64,000 nucleotides of DNA from Canibacter sp052085365 (GTDB taxonomy: Bacteria > Actinomycetota > Actinomycetes > Actinomycetales > Microbacteriaceae), in the NCBI GenBank assembly GCA_052085365.1, contig JBQDFP010000010.1, positions 17,504 to 81,503 of the forward strand, read 5' to 3'. Below, piece after piece: positions 26,035 through 33,086 of the stretch. Made by a program: the position numbers and the translations under genes. Position 1 is the stretch's first letter, and each line of letters begins with the position of its first letter. The notes below the pieces were generated by a model, which searched no databases, was not told the DNA's origin, and was given only the letters and a program-made list of their open reading frames with translations.

Positions 26035-26547
26035 CTAGTCCTGTGAGTCCTGCACGGATTTCACGAGCACGTCCCGCGCCGTCATGACGAGCTCGTGCTC
26101 AGTAATCAGGTCGTACCTGGTGCCGATCACTTGAGTGATTGAGGCGTATTCTCGCCGGTTTCTATTGAGTGAGAAGGTCACCACTGCAAAAAGCATGCCG
26201 AAGCCAGCCCCGATGACGAGTGCTGCAAAGAACACTCCAAGTATGCCGCTCGCACCGGGTTGAAAGATAAACAGGATGATCCCGAAGAATATCCCGAGAT
26301 ATGCGCCTGAGCCTGCGCCCATCATGGCGATTCGACCGTAGCTGAGTTTAGCGGTAATCCGCTCAACGCTCCGGAGCCCATTACCAACGATTGAGAGCTG
26401 TCGCACCGGAAAGTCAGCTCGCGCCAATACGTCCACTGCCTGCTGTACGTCCTCATACCGGTCATACGTCGATACAATCTCACCTTCTGGCATTTGGGTG
26501 AGCGCCGGTACCCGACGATTAGATTGTCTCGGTGCAAAGAAACTCAT
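26035..26547 (-). CDS. General stress protein 17M-like membrane protein
   Basis: 170 residues. The N-terminal domain (EIVSTYDRYEDVQQAVDVLARADF followed by the VGNGL block, in pieces) matches the general stress protein 17M-like (YflT-type) family. Two membrane helices follow, in the region AYLGIFFGIILFIFQ to FFAALVIGAGFGMLFAVV, and then a short cytoplasmic tail. I chose ATG 26547 (MSFFAPRQ), the usual family N-terminus; GTG 26568 also lies in frame. Neither start has a well-spaced ribosome site. Divergent from the PRC/CBS protein gene and convergent with aminopeptidase P. Function in stress is inferred from family name only. Confidence 0.82.
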   Translation of the reverse strand: MSFFAPRQSNRRVPALTQMPEGEIVSTYDRYEDVQQAVDVLARADFPVRQLSIVGNGLRSVERITAKLSYGRIAMMGAGSGAYLGIFFGIILFIFQPGASGILGVFFAALVIGAGFGMLFAVVTFSLNRNRREYASITQVIGTRYDLITEHELVMTARDVLVKSVQDSQD

Positions 26548-26642
26548 ACCTTCATTCAAGCACGGCACGCCTGAAGTTTCGCCCGAACAGACGTGTTTTC
26601 GTCGGTCTCTAAGCGCAGTTTCGGTAAAAACCTACTACCGTT

Positions 26643-27899
26643 GTGAATGTGAGTAGTTCTCGAGTGTTTGTGGGCCGACTTGTCGGCAATGGTGTGTTTG
26701 ACCCTGCCGGTGACCGTATCGGCAAGGTGCGGGACATCATTACCGTTGAACGCGCGAACAATCCGCCACGGGTGGTGGGCATGATCGTTGAAATTCCTGG
26801 TCGGCGTCGTGTGTTTACACCCATCGGGCGCATAACTTCAATCGCGAATAGGCAGGTAATCAGCACGGGCCTCATCAACGTACGTCGTTATGAACCGCGC
26901 GGAGGCGAAACGAGGCTCATCGCCGAGATTCTTGGTCGACAAGTTGATGTGTCGAGCGAAGGGAAGAAAGCACGTATTGAAGATGCCGCGATCACCCGCA
27001 CTCGTTCTGGTGAGTGGATCGTTGCTGAAGTGTTTGTGCGGTTTCCCAAGACCGGTGCTTTTACACGCGGTGAAACGCGTCTATTGCCGTGGAAGCAGCT
27101 TGCGCAAGATCCAGAAGCGGAACATTACACTTCTGCCGAGCTGCTCATTCAAACACTGGTGGATCTCAAACCTGCGGATCTCGCTGAAGCACTCCTTGAA
27201 CTTCCTGATGCGAGACGGATGGAAGTGATCGAAGAGCTTGCCGATGATCTGGTTGCCGACGCGCTCGAGGAGATGAGTGAGGCAGACCAGCTTGAACTCT
27301 TGGCACGTCTCGACCCCTCACGCACGGCAGATGTGCTTGATCGTATGGAACCGGATGATGCTGCCGATTTAATTGCGGCACTCCCTGGAAAGCGTGGCCA
27401 AGAACTGCTCGAAATGATGGAGCCAGAAGAGGCTGAAGATGTTCGCCGCCTCCTCGAATACGAGCAGGATACTGCTGGAGGCCTCATGAATCCGACTCCA
27501 ATTATTCTTTCGGGAGAGTCGAGTGTCGCCGAAGGGCTTGCGATGATCAGGCGGTCTGAAATCCCCCCGGCTATGGCTGCAGCGGTCTACGTCACACTCC
27601 CTCCGTATGAAACACCAACGGGAGAGTTCCAGGGGCTCGTGCACTTCCAACAAATGCTCCGGTTTGCACCCCATGAGCGTCTCTCGGCGCTCATCGACGG
27701 CGAGATCGAACCGGTTCACGTCAGTTCAAGCGCTGCCGAAGTAGCACGTCGTCTGGCTAGCTATGACCTCGTCGCAATGCCAGTTGTTGATGATCAGAAT
27801 AATCTGCTCGGTGTTGCGACGATCGACGACGTACTCGACCACTTATTGCCCGATGACTGGCGACACACCGAAGAACCCCACCCGAACGAAGGTGCGTAA
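26643..27899 (+). CDS. Soluble PRC-barrel/MgtE_N/CBS-domain protein
   Basis: 418 residues. Layout: PRC-barrel-like repeats (about 5-150; FVGRLVGNGVFDPAG, VGMIVEIPGRR), an MgtE N-terminal superhelical domain (about 165-280; LVDLKPADLAEALLELP and DAADLIAALPGKRG repeats), and a pair of CBS domains (about 285-400). The membrane channel of MgtE is absent, so this is not a magnesium transporter by itself. It may be a cytosolic sensor of Mg2+ or nucleotide. The start is GTG 26643 or GTG 26649, neither with a clear ribosome site. The stop codon abuts the ATG of the DUF1003 gene, and the three-gene run with mrp matches Rv1232c-Rv1231c-Rv1229c-type order. Confidence 0.87.
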   Translation: MNVSSSRVFVGRLVGNGVFDPAGDRIGKVRDIITVERANNPPRVVGMIVEIPGRRRVFTPIGRITSIANRQVISTGLINVRRYEPRGGETRLIAEILGRQVDVSSEGKKARIEDAAITRTRSGEWIVAEVFVRFPKTGAFTRGETRLLPWKQLAQDPEAEHYTSAELLIQTLVDLKPADLAEALLELPDARRMEVIEELADDLVADALEEMSEADQLELLARLDPSRTADVLDRMEPDDAADLIAALPGKRGQELLEMMEPEEAEDVRRLLEYEQDTAGGLMNPTPIILSGESSVAEGLAMIRRSEIPPAMAAAVYVTLPPYETPTGEFQGLVHFQQMLRFAPHERLSALIDGEIEPVHVSSSAAEVARRLASYDLVAMPVVDDQNNLLGVATIDDVLDHLLPDDWRHTEEPHPNEGA

Positions 27900-28463
27900 A
27901 TGGCACTTTTCCGTAAAGACGCTCATCCACTCGACCTGCCAACGGTGAACATTCGCGCCCCGAGACCTGAGAGTACGGACCGCTTCGGGCGTTGGACCGA
28001 ATCAATCGCGCGCGGCATGGGTACGCCTTGGTTCCTGCTCATTCTCACGATCGTGTGTGCCGCCTGGTTAATGTGGAACACCTGGGGACCTGAAACCTGG
28101 CGTTTTGACTCCGCAGCGATCGGATTCACAGCGCTGACCCTTATCCTGTCACTGCAGGCCTCATATGCAGCGCCGATGCTCTTGCTCGCGCAGAACCGTC
28201 AAGATGACCGTGACCGTGTTCAGATCGAGCAAGATCGACAGCGAGCTGAACGAAACCTTGCCGACACCGAGTTTTTGGCTCGAGAAGTCGTTGCATTGAG
28301 GCTCGCACTCAAAGATTTGCCAGACCGAGACTGGCTCCGCCAAGAGTTGAAAGACATGCTCGAAGAACTCATAGAAGATTCGAGTGCGGATCCTTCTCAC
28401 GAGCATGAGCAGTCCGGTTCTAAACCAGTAGAAGCTGACGAGGAGAATGACCCACACACCTGA
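27900..28463 (+). CDS. DUF1003 family membrane protein
   Basis: 187 residues with two membrane helices (about 42-60, PWFLLILTIVCAAWLMW, and 71-90, IGFTALTLILSLQASYAA). The DUF1003 signature region runs from the helices into LLLAQNRQDDRDRVQIEQDRQRAE. A helical charged segment and an acidic C-terminus follow. Function unknown; frequently paired with MgtE_N/CBS proteins. The ATG directly follows the stop of the previous gene and the end overlaps mrp by 17 nt, so the three genes are almost certainly one operon. Confidence 0.9.
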   Translation: MALFRKDAHPLDLPTVNIRAPRPESTDRFGRWTESIARGMGTPWFLLILTIVCAAWLMWNTWGPETWRFDSAAIGFTALTLILSLQASYAAPMLLLAQNRQDDRDRVQIEQDRQRAERNLADTEFLAREVVALRLALKDLPDRDWLRQELKDMLEELIEDSSADPSHEHEQSGSKPVEADEENDPHT

Positions 28464-29619
28464 TAACGACACGAATCCTGATCCACGCATTACAGCAATT
28501 TGGCGGGCTCTCGCACGCGTAAATGATCCTGAAATACGTCAGCCGATTACTGACTTGGGAATGGTCCAGGAGGTGAGGATTGCCTCCGACGACGTGCCAG
28601 AAGTTGATCTTCTTCTTACAATCTCGGGATGCCCAGCTGCGCAACACATTGAGGATTCAGCACACGCAGCAGCGTTAACTGCACCCCGAGTCGATCAGGC
28701 TCGCATCAACGTGGGTGTTATGACTCCGGAGCAGCGTAAAGAATTCATCCAACAGGTGCGCGGAGATCGAACGCACGAAGTGCAATTCGGGCCAGACTCC
28801 CTGACACGAGTGATTGCTGTAACCAGTGGCAAAGGTGGCGTTGGGAAGTCCTCACTCACAGCGTCACTTGCAACCGCATTTGCGGCAAAGGGTCGCAAAG
28901 TAGGCCTTATTGATGCCGATGTTTTTGGATTTTCGATCCCCGGCATTATGGGACTTACTCACGATGGCGTGGCGCAAACACCCACGAAGATTAATGACCT
29001 AATTTTGCCGCCGATCGCTTACGATGTTCAAGTTATTTCAATTGGGATGTTTCTTGGAGATGCGGACCCACGAAAAACCGCAGTTTCCTGGCGTGGTCCG
29101 ATGCTGCACCGAACGATTGAACAATTTCTGCGAGACGTCTGGTTTGGCGACCTTGACGTTCTGTTCCTTGACTTACCCCCCGGCACCGGAGATATTGCGA
29201 TTAGCGTTGGACAGCTCCTGCCACAAGCTGAGGTGCTGGTAGTGACGACACCGCAGGAAGCAGCTGCAGATGTCGCAGTGCGCAGTGCGGTGCTCGCCCG
29301 GCAGTCAGGTCAGCGCGTTGTTGGTGTGGTCGAAAACATGTCAAGTTTTTATGCTCCGGACGGCAGCCTGGTCGAACTATTTGGGTCGGGCGGCGGCCAA
29401 CTCGTTGCGTCGAGGCTGACTGATGATGAGCATGGTGAGGTGCCTCTGCTGGGAAGTGTGCCCCTATCATCACAATTCCGCGAAGCCGGCGATTTAGGTA
29501 AACCGGCAGTGTTGACTCACCCTAACGACCCTGCCGCGCAGGAAGTTCAACGAATTGCGGACGAGCTCGACCGCCAGGGTCGTGGCCTTCAAGGTCGGCG
29601 ATTGCCCGTCTCGTTGTAG
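28447..29619 (+). CDS. mrp: Mrp/ApbC-type P-loop ATPase, Fe-S cluster carrier family
   Basis: 390 residues. The N-terminal MIP18/DUF59 domain (about 10-90) is followed by the MinD-like ATPase. The deviant Walker A is TSGKGGVGKSS, with switch motifs DADVFGFSIPGIMG and LDLPPGTGD. The family loads Fe-S clusters onto apoproteins. The CxxC pair that bridges the cluster in E. coli ApbC is missing; the matching segment reads VVENMSSFYAPDGSLVELFG, as I recall for other actinobacterial Mrp proteins. Last gene of the PRC/CBS-DUF1003-mrp operon, followed by a strong bidirectional terminator. Confidence 0.93.
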   Translation: MTHTPDNDTNPDPRITAIWRALARVNDPEIRQPITDLGMVQEVRIASDDVPEVDLLLTISGCPAAQHIEDSAHAAALTAPRVDQARINVGVMTPEQRKEFIQQVRGDRTHEVQFGPDSLTRVIAVTSGKGGVGKSSLTASLATAFAAKGRKVGLIDADVFGFSIPGIMGLTHDGVAQTPTKINDLILPPIAYDVQVISIGMFLGDADPRKTAVSWRGPMLHRTIEQFLRDVWFGDLDVLFLDLPPGTGDIAISVGQLLPQAEVLVVTTPQEAAADVAVRSAVLARQSGQRVVGVVENMSSFYAPDGSLVELFGSGGGQLVASRLTDDEHGEVPLLGSVPLSSQFREAGDLGKPAVLTHPNDPAAQEVQRIADELDRQGRGLQGRRLPVSL

Positions 29620-29630
29620 GTAATCGTTCA

Positions 29631-29656
29631 GCCACCTAGCCGAACGGCTAGGTGGC
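29631..29656. terminator. Bidirectional hairpin terminator between mrp and tatB
   Basis: A perfect 12-bp stem GCCACCTAGCCG (29631-29642) / CGGCTAGGTGGC (29645-29656) around AA. The tatB stop codon TAG lies inside the stem, so the hairpin overlaps the last codons of tatB. Neither side has a long T-run. Confidence 0.6.
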
Positions 29657-30079
29657 CTCATCATCAAAATTAAAGTCGGTGCGACCATCCGTGCGTGATT
29701 TGGCCAGCGCTGCTGCCGCAATAGCGGCACCGCTTGATGCAACGGTAGCGGTGCCGTCGCTCGCTATTTGACGGCTCTTGATCGCCTGGGCTTGTCGTTG
29801 GGTTCGTCGTTCGGCATCGACTTCACGTCGGTCCTCTTCGAGTGCGTCACGAATGATTCTGCGAGGATCGTACTGTCGGGGGTCGAGTTGCTTCCAGTCG
29901 ACTTCATCGAAGTCCTCCCCCATTTCATCACGCAGTCGATCTTTCGCTGATTCAGACATTCGACGAATGTTCTTCACCAGCTGGCCCAGTTTTTGCGCAT
30001 AGATTGGGAGGCGTTCGGGCCCGAGCAACACCAAAGCGATCACCAAGATCACCAGGAATTTATCGATAGACAGGCCCAT
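29648..30079 (-). CDS. tatB: TatB subunit of the twin-arginine translocase
   Basis: 143 residues. A short N-terminal membrane helix (about 7-21, FLVILVIALVLLGPERLP, with the conserved GPxRLP) is followed by an amphipathic helix (YAQKLGQLVKNIRRM) and a charged, Ala-rich tail. This is the TatB/TatA fold; length and the GPERLP motif favour TatB. The ATG at 30079 begins MGLSIDKF; upstream codons in the frame are not family-like. TatB helps deliver folded proteins across the membrane. The DyP peroxidase at 46.1 kb has a twin-arginine signal and is a likely client. tatA and tatC are not in the window. Confidence 0.9.
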   Translation of the reverse strand: MGLSIDKFLVILVIALVLLGPERLPIYAQKLGQLVKNIRRMSESAKDRLRDEMGEDFDEVDWKQLDPRQYDPRRIIRDALEEDRREVDAERRTQRQAQAIKSRQIASDGTATVASSGAAIAAAALAKSRTDGRTDFNFDDEAT

Positions 30080-30202
30080 GCTTCTATCGTATCGCTTCGG
30101 TGACTCTGAATCGTATTCGGGTGATCCGCATGCTGCACTGAGGAAACACACACTCGGTGCCATAAACTAGCTAGGACACCCGTTCTAGGAGCCTGCAAGT
30201 AT

Positions 30203-30838
30203 ATGAGCAAAATCGAAAGAAATTGGCAGTACGCCGAGCAGTTCCCTGTGGAAACTGAACCTGTGCAGAAGGCAAGACGTTTGTCGATGGAGCTCGGTAT
30301 CGAACCGGTGAGCCCGTCTATTGCGGCATATCTCGCCAGCGTTGTGACACTCACCGGTGCACAATCAATATGTGAGCTTGGCACCGGTGTAGGTGTCAGT
30401 GGTTTGTCGCTGCTTCGTTACTCCGAACGCGCACATCTCACATCAATCGATATTGAAGGCGAACATCACCGGAATGCACGTCAATTGTTTGCTCACGGTG
30501 GCGTTGCTGCCGCCCGTCTTCGCCTCATCGAAGGTGATGCCCATAAAGTGCTCCCGCGGCTCAATACCGACGCGTACGACCTGATGGTCATTGACGCGGA
30601 TCCGGAAGGACTGCTCGAATACGTCGAGTATGGGCTCCAAGTGGTGCGCCCGGGCGGCACCATCGTTATCCCGAATGTGCTGTGGCGCGGCCGTGTATCC
30701 GACCCAGCAGCTCGAGACGATGTGACTGCGGGTTTCCGAGACCTGTTACAGATGGTCGCCGATTCTCCGGCGATTGTTCCATCATTGTCGCCATCTGGCG
30801 ACGGAGTACTCACGCTGACTCGTATCTCAATCTCGTGA
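30203..30838 (+). CDS. Class I SAM-dependent O-methyltransferase (Rv1220c-like)
   Basis: 211 residues. A CCoAOMT-type O-methyltransferase with SAM motif I CELGTGVGVSGLSLL, acidic motif II TSIDIEGEH, DLMVIDADPEG and the VRPGGTIVIPNVL block. Many family members bind a divalent metal. Substrate unknown. AGGAG precedes the ATG at 11 nt, longer than usual. Divergent from tatB (about 120 nt between starts), the arrangement found near Rv1220c-Rv1224, although the sigE/rseA/htrA genes that belong there in mycobacteria are missing. Confidence 0.88.
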   Translation: MSKIERNWQYAEQFPVETEPVQKARRLSMELGIEPVSPSIAAYLASVVTLTGAQSICELGTGVGVSGLSLLRYSERAHLTSIDIEGEHHRNARQLFAHGGVAAARLRLIEGDAHKVLPRLNTDAYDLMVIDADPEGLLEYVEYGLQVVRPGGTIVIPNVLWRGRVSDPAARDDVTAGFRDLLQMVADSPAIVPSLSPSGDGVLTLTRISIS

Positions 30839-30876
30839 GTTCACGTACCTGCATATATGCATAACCGTATACGTAT

Positions 30877-30919
30877 AAAAGAATCCCGCCTGCGCAATTG
30901 CACCGGCGGGATTCTTTTT
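30877..30919. terminator. Strong bidirectional rho-independent terminator
   Basis: Stem GAATCCCGCC (30881-30890) / GGCGGGATTC (30905-30914) with TTTTT after it on the plus strand and AAAA before it (T-run on the minus strand). It serves the O-methyltransferase gene and the convergent DUF3117 gene. Confidence 0.9.
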
Positions 30920-30931
30920 GAAGCTGAATGA

Positions 30932-31099
30932 CTAGCCAACTACTCCGTTAAGCACGTCTCGAAGTTCGGTCGCTTCTTCATCGTTAACCGAAACCACGAG
31001 GCGACCGCCCCCCTCGAGCGGTACGCGAACAACGATCACCCGTCCTTCTCGAACCGCTTCCATAGGGCCGTCGCTAGTCCTCGGTTTCATTGCAGCCAT
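30932..31099 (-). CDS. DUF3117 family small protein
   Basis: 55 residues beginning MAAMKPRTSDGPMEAVREGR, a near-invariant actinobacterial sequence of unknown function (DUF3117). The ATG at 31099 has a perfect AAGGAGG ribosome site at 5 nt; the frame extends upstream but without a plausible start. Such a strong ribosome site on a tiny protein suggests abundant expression. Conserved next to the O-methyltransferase in other actinobacteria. It ends just before the bidirectional terminator. Confidence 0.92.
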   Translation of the reverse strand: MAAMKPRTSDGPMEAVREGRVIVVRVPLEGGGRLVVSVNDEEATELRDVLNGVVG

Positions 31100-31222
31100 G
31101 AACGCCTCCTTATGCTCTTGGTTATTCCATTCTACTGATTTGCCGCGGCCCGTGCTCAGATTTGTCATGTACGCGTGCCAAATCTCGATTTAACGTATGG
31201 AATTCGCATCTGTAACAAAAAA

Positions 31223-31256
31223 ATAGGTCACGCGAGCCTCCTGGCGCGTGACCTAT
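31223..31256 (-). terminator. Rho-independent terminator of gltA
   Basis: A 12-bp perfect stem ATAGGTCACGCG (31223-31234) / CGCGTGACCTAT (31245-31256) with a run of seven T residues next to it on the minus strand. It lies about 32 nt after the gltA stop. Confidence 0.9.
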
Positions 31257-31288
31257 CGGTGAGCAGTCGTTAGCGATCTCGTAACATA

Positions 31289-32593
31289 CTATTTGCGGTC
31301 GAGATGCCGTTCAGCCGAACCGACATACAGCTGCTGAGGCCGACCAATCTTGGTATATGGGTCGTTCAGTGACTCGCGGAATTGCGCAATCCAGCCCGGC
31401 AAACGACCGATAGCGAACAACACAGTGAACATACGTGTTGGGAAGCCCATGGCTTTGTAGATTACGCCAGTGTAGAAGTCCACGTTCGGGTAGAGTTGAC
31501 GCTCTTTAAAGTAATCATCTTCAAGCGCAATCTGTTCAAGCTCTTGCGCAATACCCAATAGCGGATCATTCACTCCAAGCTCATCCAAAACGCTCTGTGC
31601 ACTGTCTTTCACAATGCGGGCGCGAGGGTCATAGTTCTTATAGACTCGGTGGCCAAAGCCCATAAGCTTGATGCCGGCTTCCTTCTTTTTGACTCGCTCG
31701 ACAAAAGCTTCGACACCCTGTCCCGAATCTCGGATCTGTCCCAGCATCGTCAGGACCGCTTCGTTGGCGCCTCCGTGGAGCGGACCGGAAAGCGCGTTAA
31801 TGCCTGCCGAAATTGACGAGAACATGTTCGCACCTGTAGAACCGACCAGTCGCACCGTTGAAGTTGAAGCGTTCTGTTCATGATCAGCATGCAATATGAG
31901 CAAGCGGTCAAGCGCTTGCACGAGCACCGGGTTCATTTCATAGGGCTCTGCGCGGTTGCCAAAGTTGAGTCGCAAGAAGTTTTCAACAAAATTTTGCGAG
32001 TTATCTGGATACAGGAACGACTGCCCGATCGACTTTTTATGCGCGTAGGCTGCAATAACAGGGATCTTTGCAAGCATACGAATCGTATTCGTTTCGATGG
32101 CTTCTTCAGAGTTGTTATTGACCGAGTCTTCGTAAAACGTTGAGAGCGCTTGAATTCCACCAGAGAGCACAGCCATGGGATGGGCTGTGTGTGGCAGACC
32201 TTCAAAGAAATACTTCATATCTTCGTGAAGCAGCGTGTGGCGACGAATCTCTTGATCAAACTTTTCCATCGCATCAGATGACGGCAGTTCCCCATAGATC
32301 AAGAGATACGCGACCTCAAGAAATGTTGAGTCTTGAGCAAGTTCCTCAATCGGGTACCCACGGTAACGCAAAATGCCTTGATCGCCGTCAATATAGGTGA
32401 TCTCTGACCGAGTCGACGAAGTATTCACAAACCCATAATCGAGCGCCGTCAAATCGGTCTGTTTCATGAAGGTGCTCATGTCAACAGACGAACGCCCATC
32501 AACGGAAGGAATGATCGGAAGTTCGGTCTCTTTACCGTTGTATAAAAACTTCGCAGTCTGACCTTGCTCGTTGCTTGGTGTTTGTGCAGTCAC
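31289..32593 (-). CDS. gltA: Citrate synthase (type II, hexameric class)
   Basis: 434 residues, the normal size. Condenses acetyl-CoA with oxaloacetate in the TCA cycle. Catalytic blocks: LHADHEQNAST (His), the conserved GPLHGGANEAV, MGFGHRVYKNYDPRA (second His) and the C-terminal RIGR-type block KIGRPQQLYVG. The N-terminal ~50 residues form the beta domain of type II enzymes. The start is a GTG with AAGGAG upstream. The leader of about 100-170 nt contains a small GTTTCT/AGAAAC hairpin at 32630-32645. Downstream of the ferredoxin gene on the same strand, but the 175-nt gap suggests its own promoter. Confidence 0.97.
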   Translation of the reverse strand: MTAQTPSNEQGQTAKFLYNGKETELPIIPSVDGRSSVDMSTFMKQTDLTALDYGFVNTSSTRSEITYIDGDQGILRYRGYPIEELAQDSTFLEVAYLLIYGELPSSDAMEKFDQEIRRHTLLHEDMKYFFEGLPHTAHPMAVLSGGIQALSTFYEDSVNNNSEEAIETNTIRMLAKIPVIAAYAHKKSIGQSFLYPDNSQNFVENFLRLNFGNRAEPYEMNPVLVQALDRLLILHADHEQNASTSTVRLVGSTGANMFSSISAGINALSGPLHGGANEAVLTMLGQIRDSGQGVEAFVERVKKKEAGIKLMGFGHRVYKNYDPRARIVKDSAQSVLDELGVNDPLLGIAQELEQIALEDDYFKERQLYPNVDFYTGVIYKAMGFPTRMFTVLFAIGRLPGWIAQFRESLNDPYTKIGRPQQLYVGSAERHLDRK

Positions 32594-32768
32594 GCTTTCT
32601 CCTTGCTATGGCATGGCTTTAGTAGAGACGTTTCTTCATAGAAACAGTCCCCCTATTTTCACTTCGAGATCCCGAAGCGTTCCGCCAGGACCATTTATTC
32701 ACGACATTACTTGAAATCCTACCCCGAAGGCTGGTGTTGCCGCACGGTGACAATTCACTCTCTCTACG

Positions 32769-33086
32769 CTATGCCTGTGGCGGGAGTGCCGCAACTATCG
32801 GATGGTCGAACGCGTAGGGACCAACTCGTGCAGCTCCTCCCGGTGACCCGATTTCTTCAAAAAAGTCGACGTTCACCGAGTAATATTCAGACCATTCGTC
32901 TGGTAAATCATCCTCATAGTAGATCGCTTCAACGGGACAAACTGGTTCACAAGCACCGCAGTCGACGCATTCGTCCGGGTGGATGTATAGCGCGCGTTCA
33001 CCTTCGTATATGCAATCAACAGGGCATTCATCTACGCAAGCTCGATCTTTTACATCTACACAAGGCAGCGCAATTACAAATGTCAC
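32769..33086 (-). CDS. fdxA: 7Fe ferredoxin (FdxA-type)
   Basis: 105 residues. The N-terminal motif CVDVKDRACVDECPVDC supplies the 3Fe-4S ligands (C-x7-C-x3-CP) and CVDCGACEPVCPVEAIY supplies the 4Fe-4S ligands, giving the 7Fe arrangement of actinobacterial FdxA/FdxC. Small electron carrier. The start is a GTG that overlaps the TGA of the GH65 gene (GTGA), so translation is probably coupled to it. This is unusual: in actinobacteria this ferredoxin commonly sits beside a dapC-type aminotransferase. The C-terminal extension (SEYYSVNVDFFEEIGSPGGA) is typical of the family. Confidence 0.95.
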   Translation of the reverse strand: MTFVIALPCVDVKDRACVDECPVDCIYEGERALYIHPDECVDCGACEPVCPVEAIYYEDDLPDEWSEYYSVNVDFFEEIGSPGGAARVGPYAFDHPIVAALPPQA

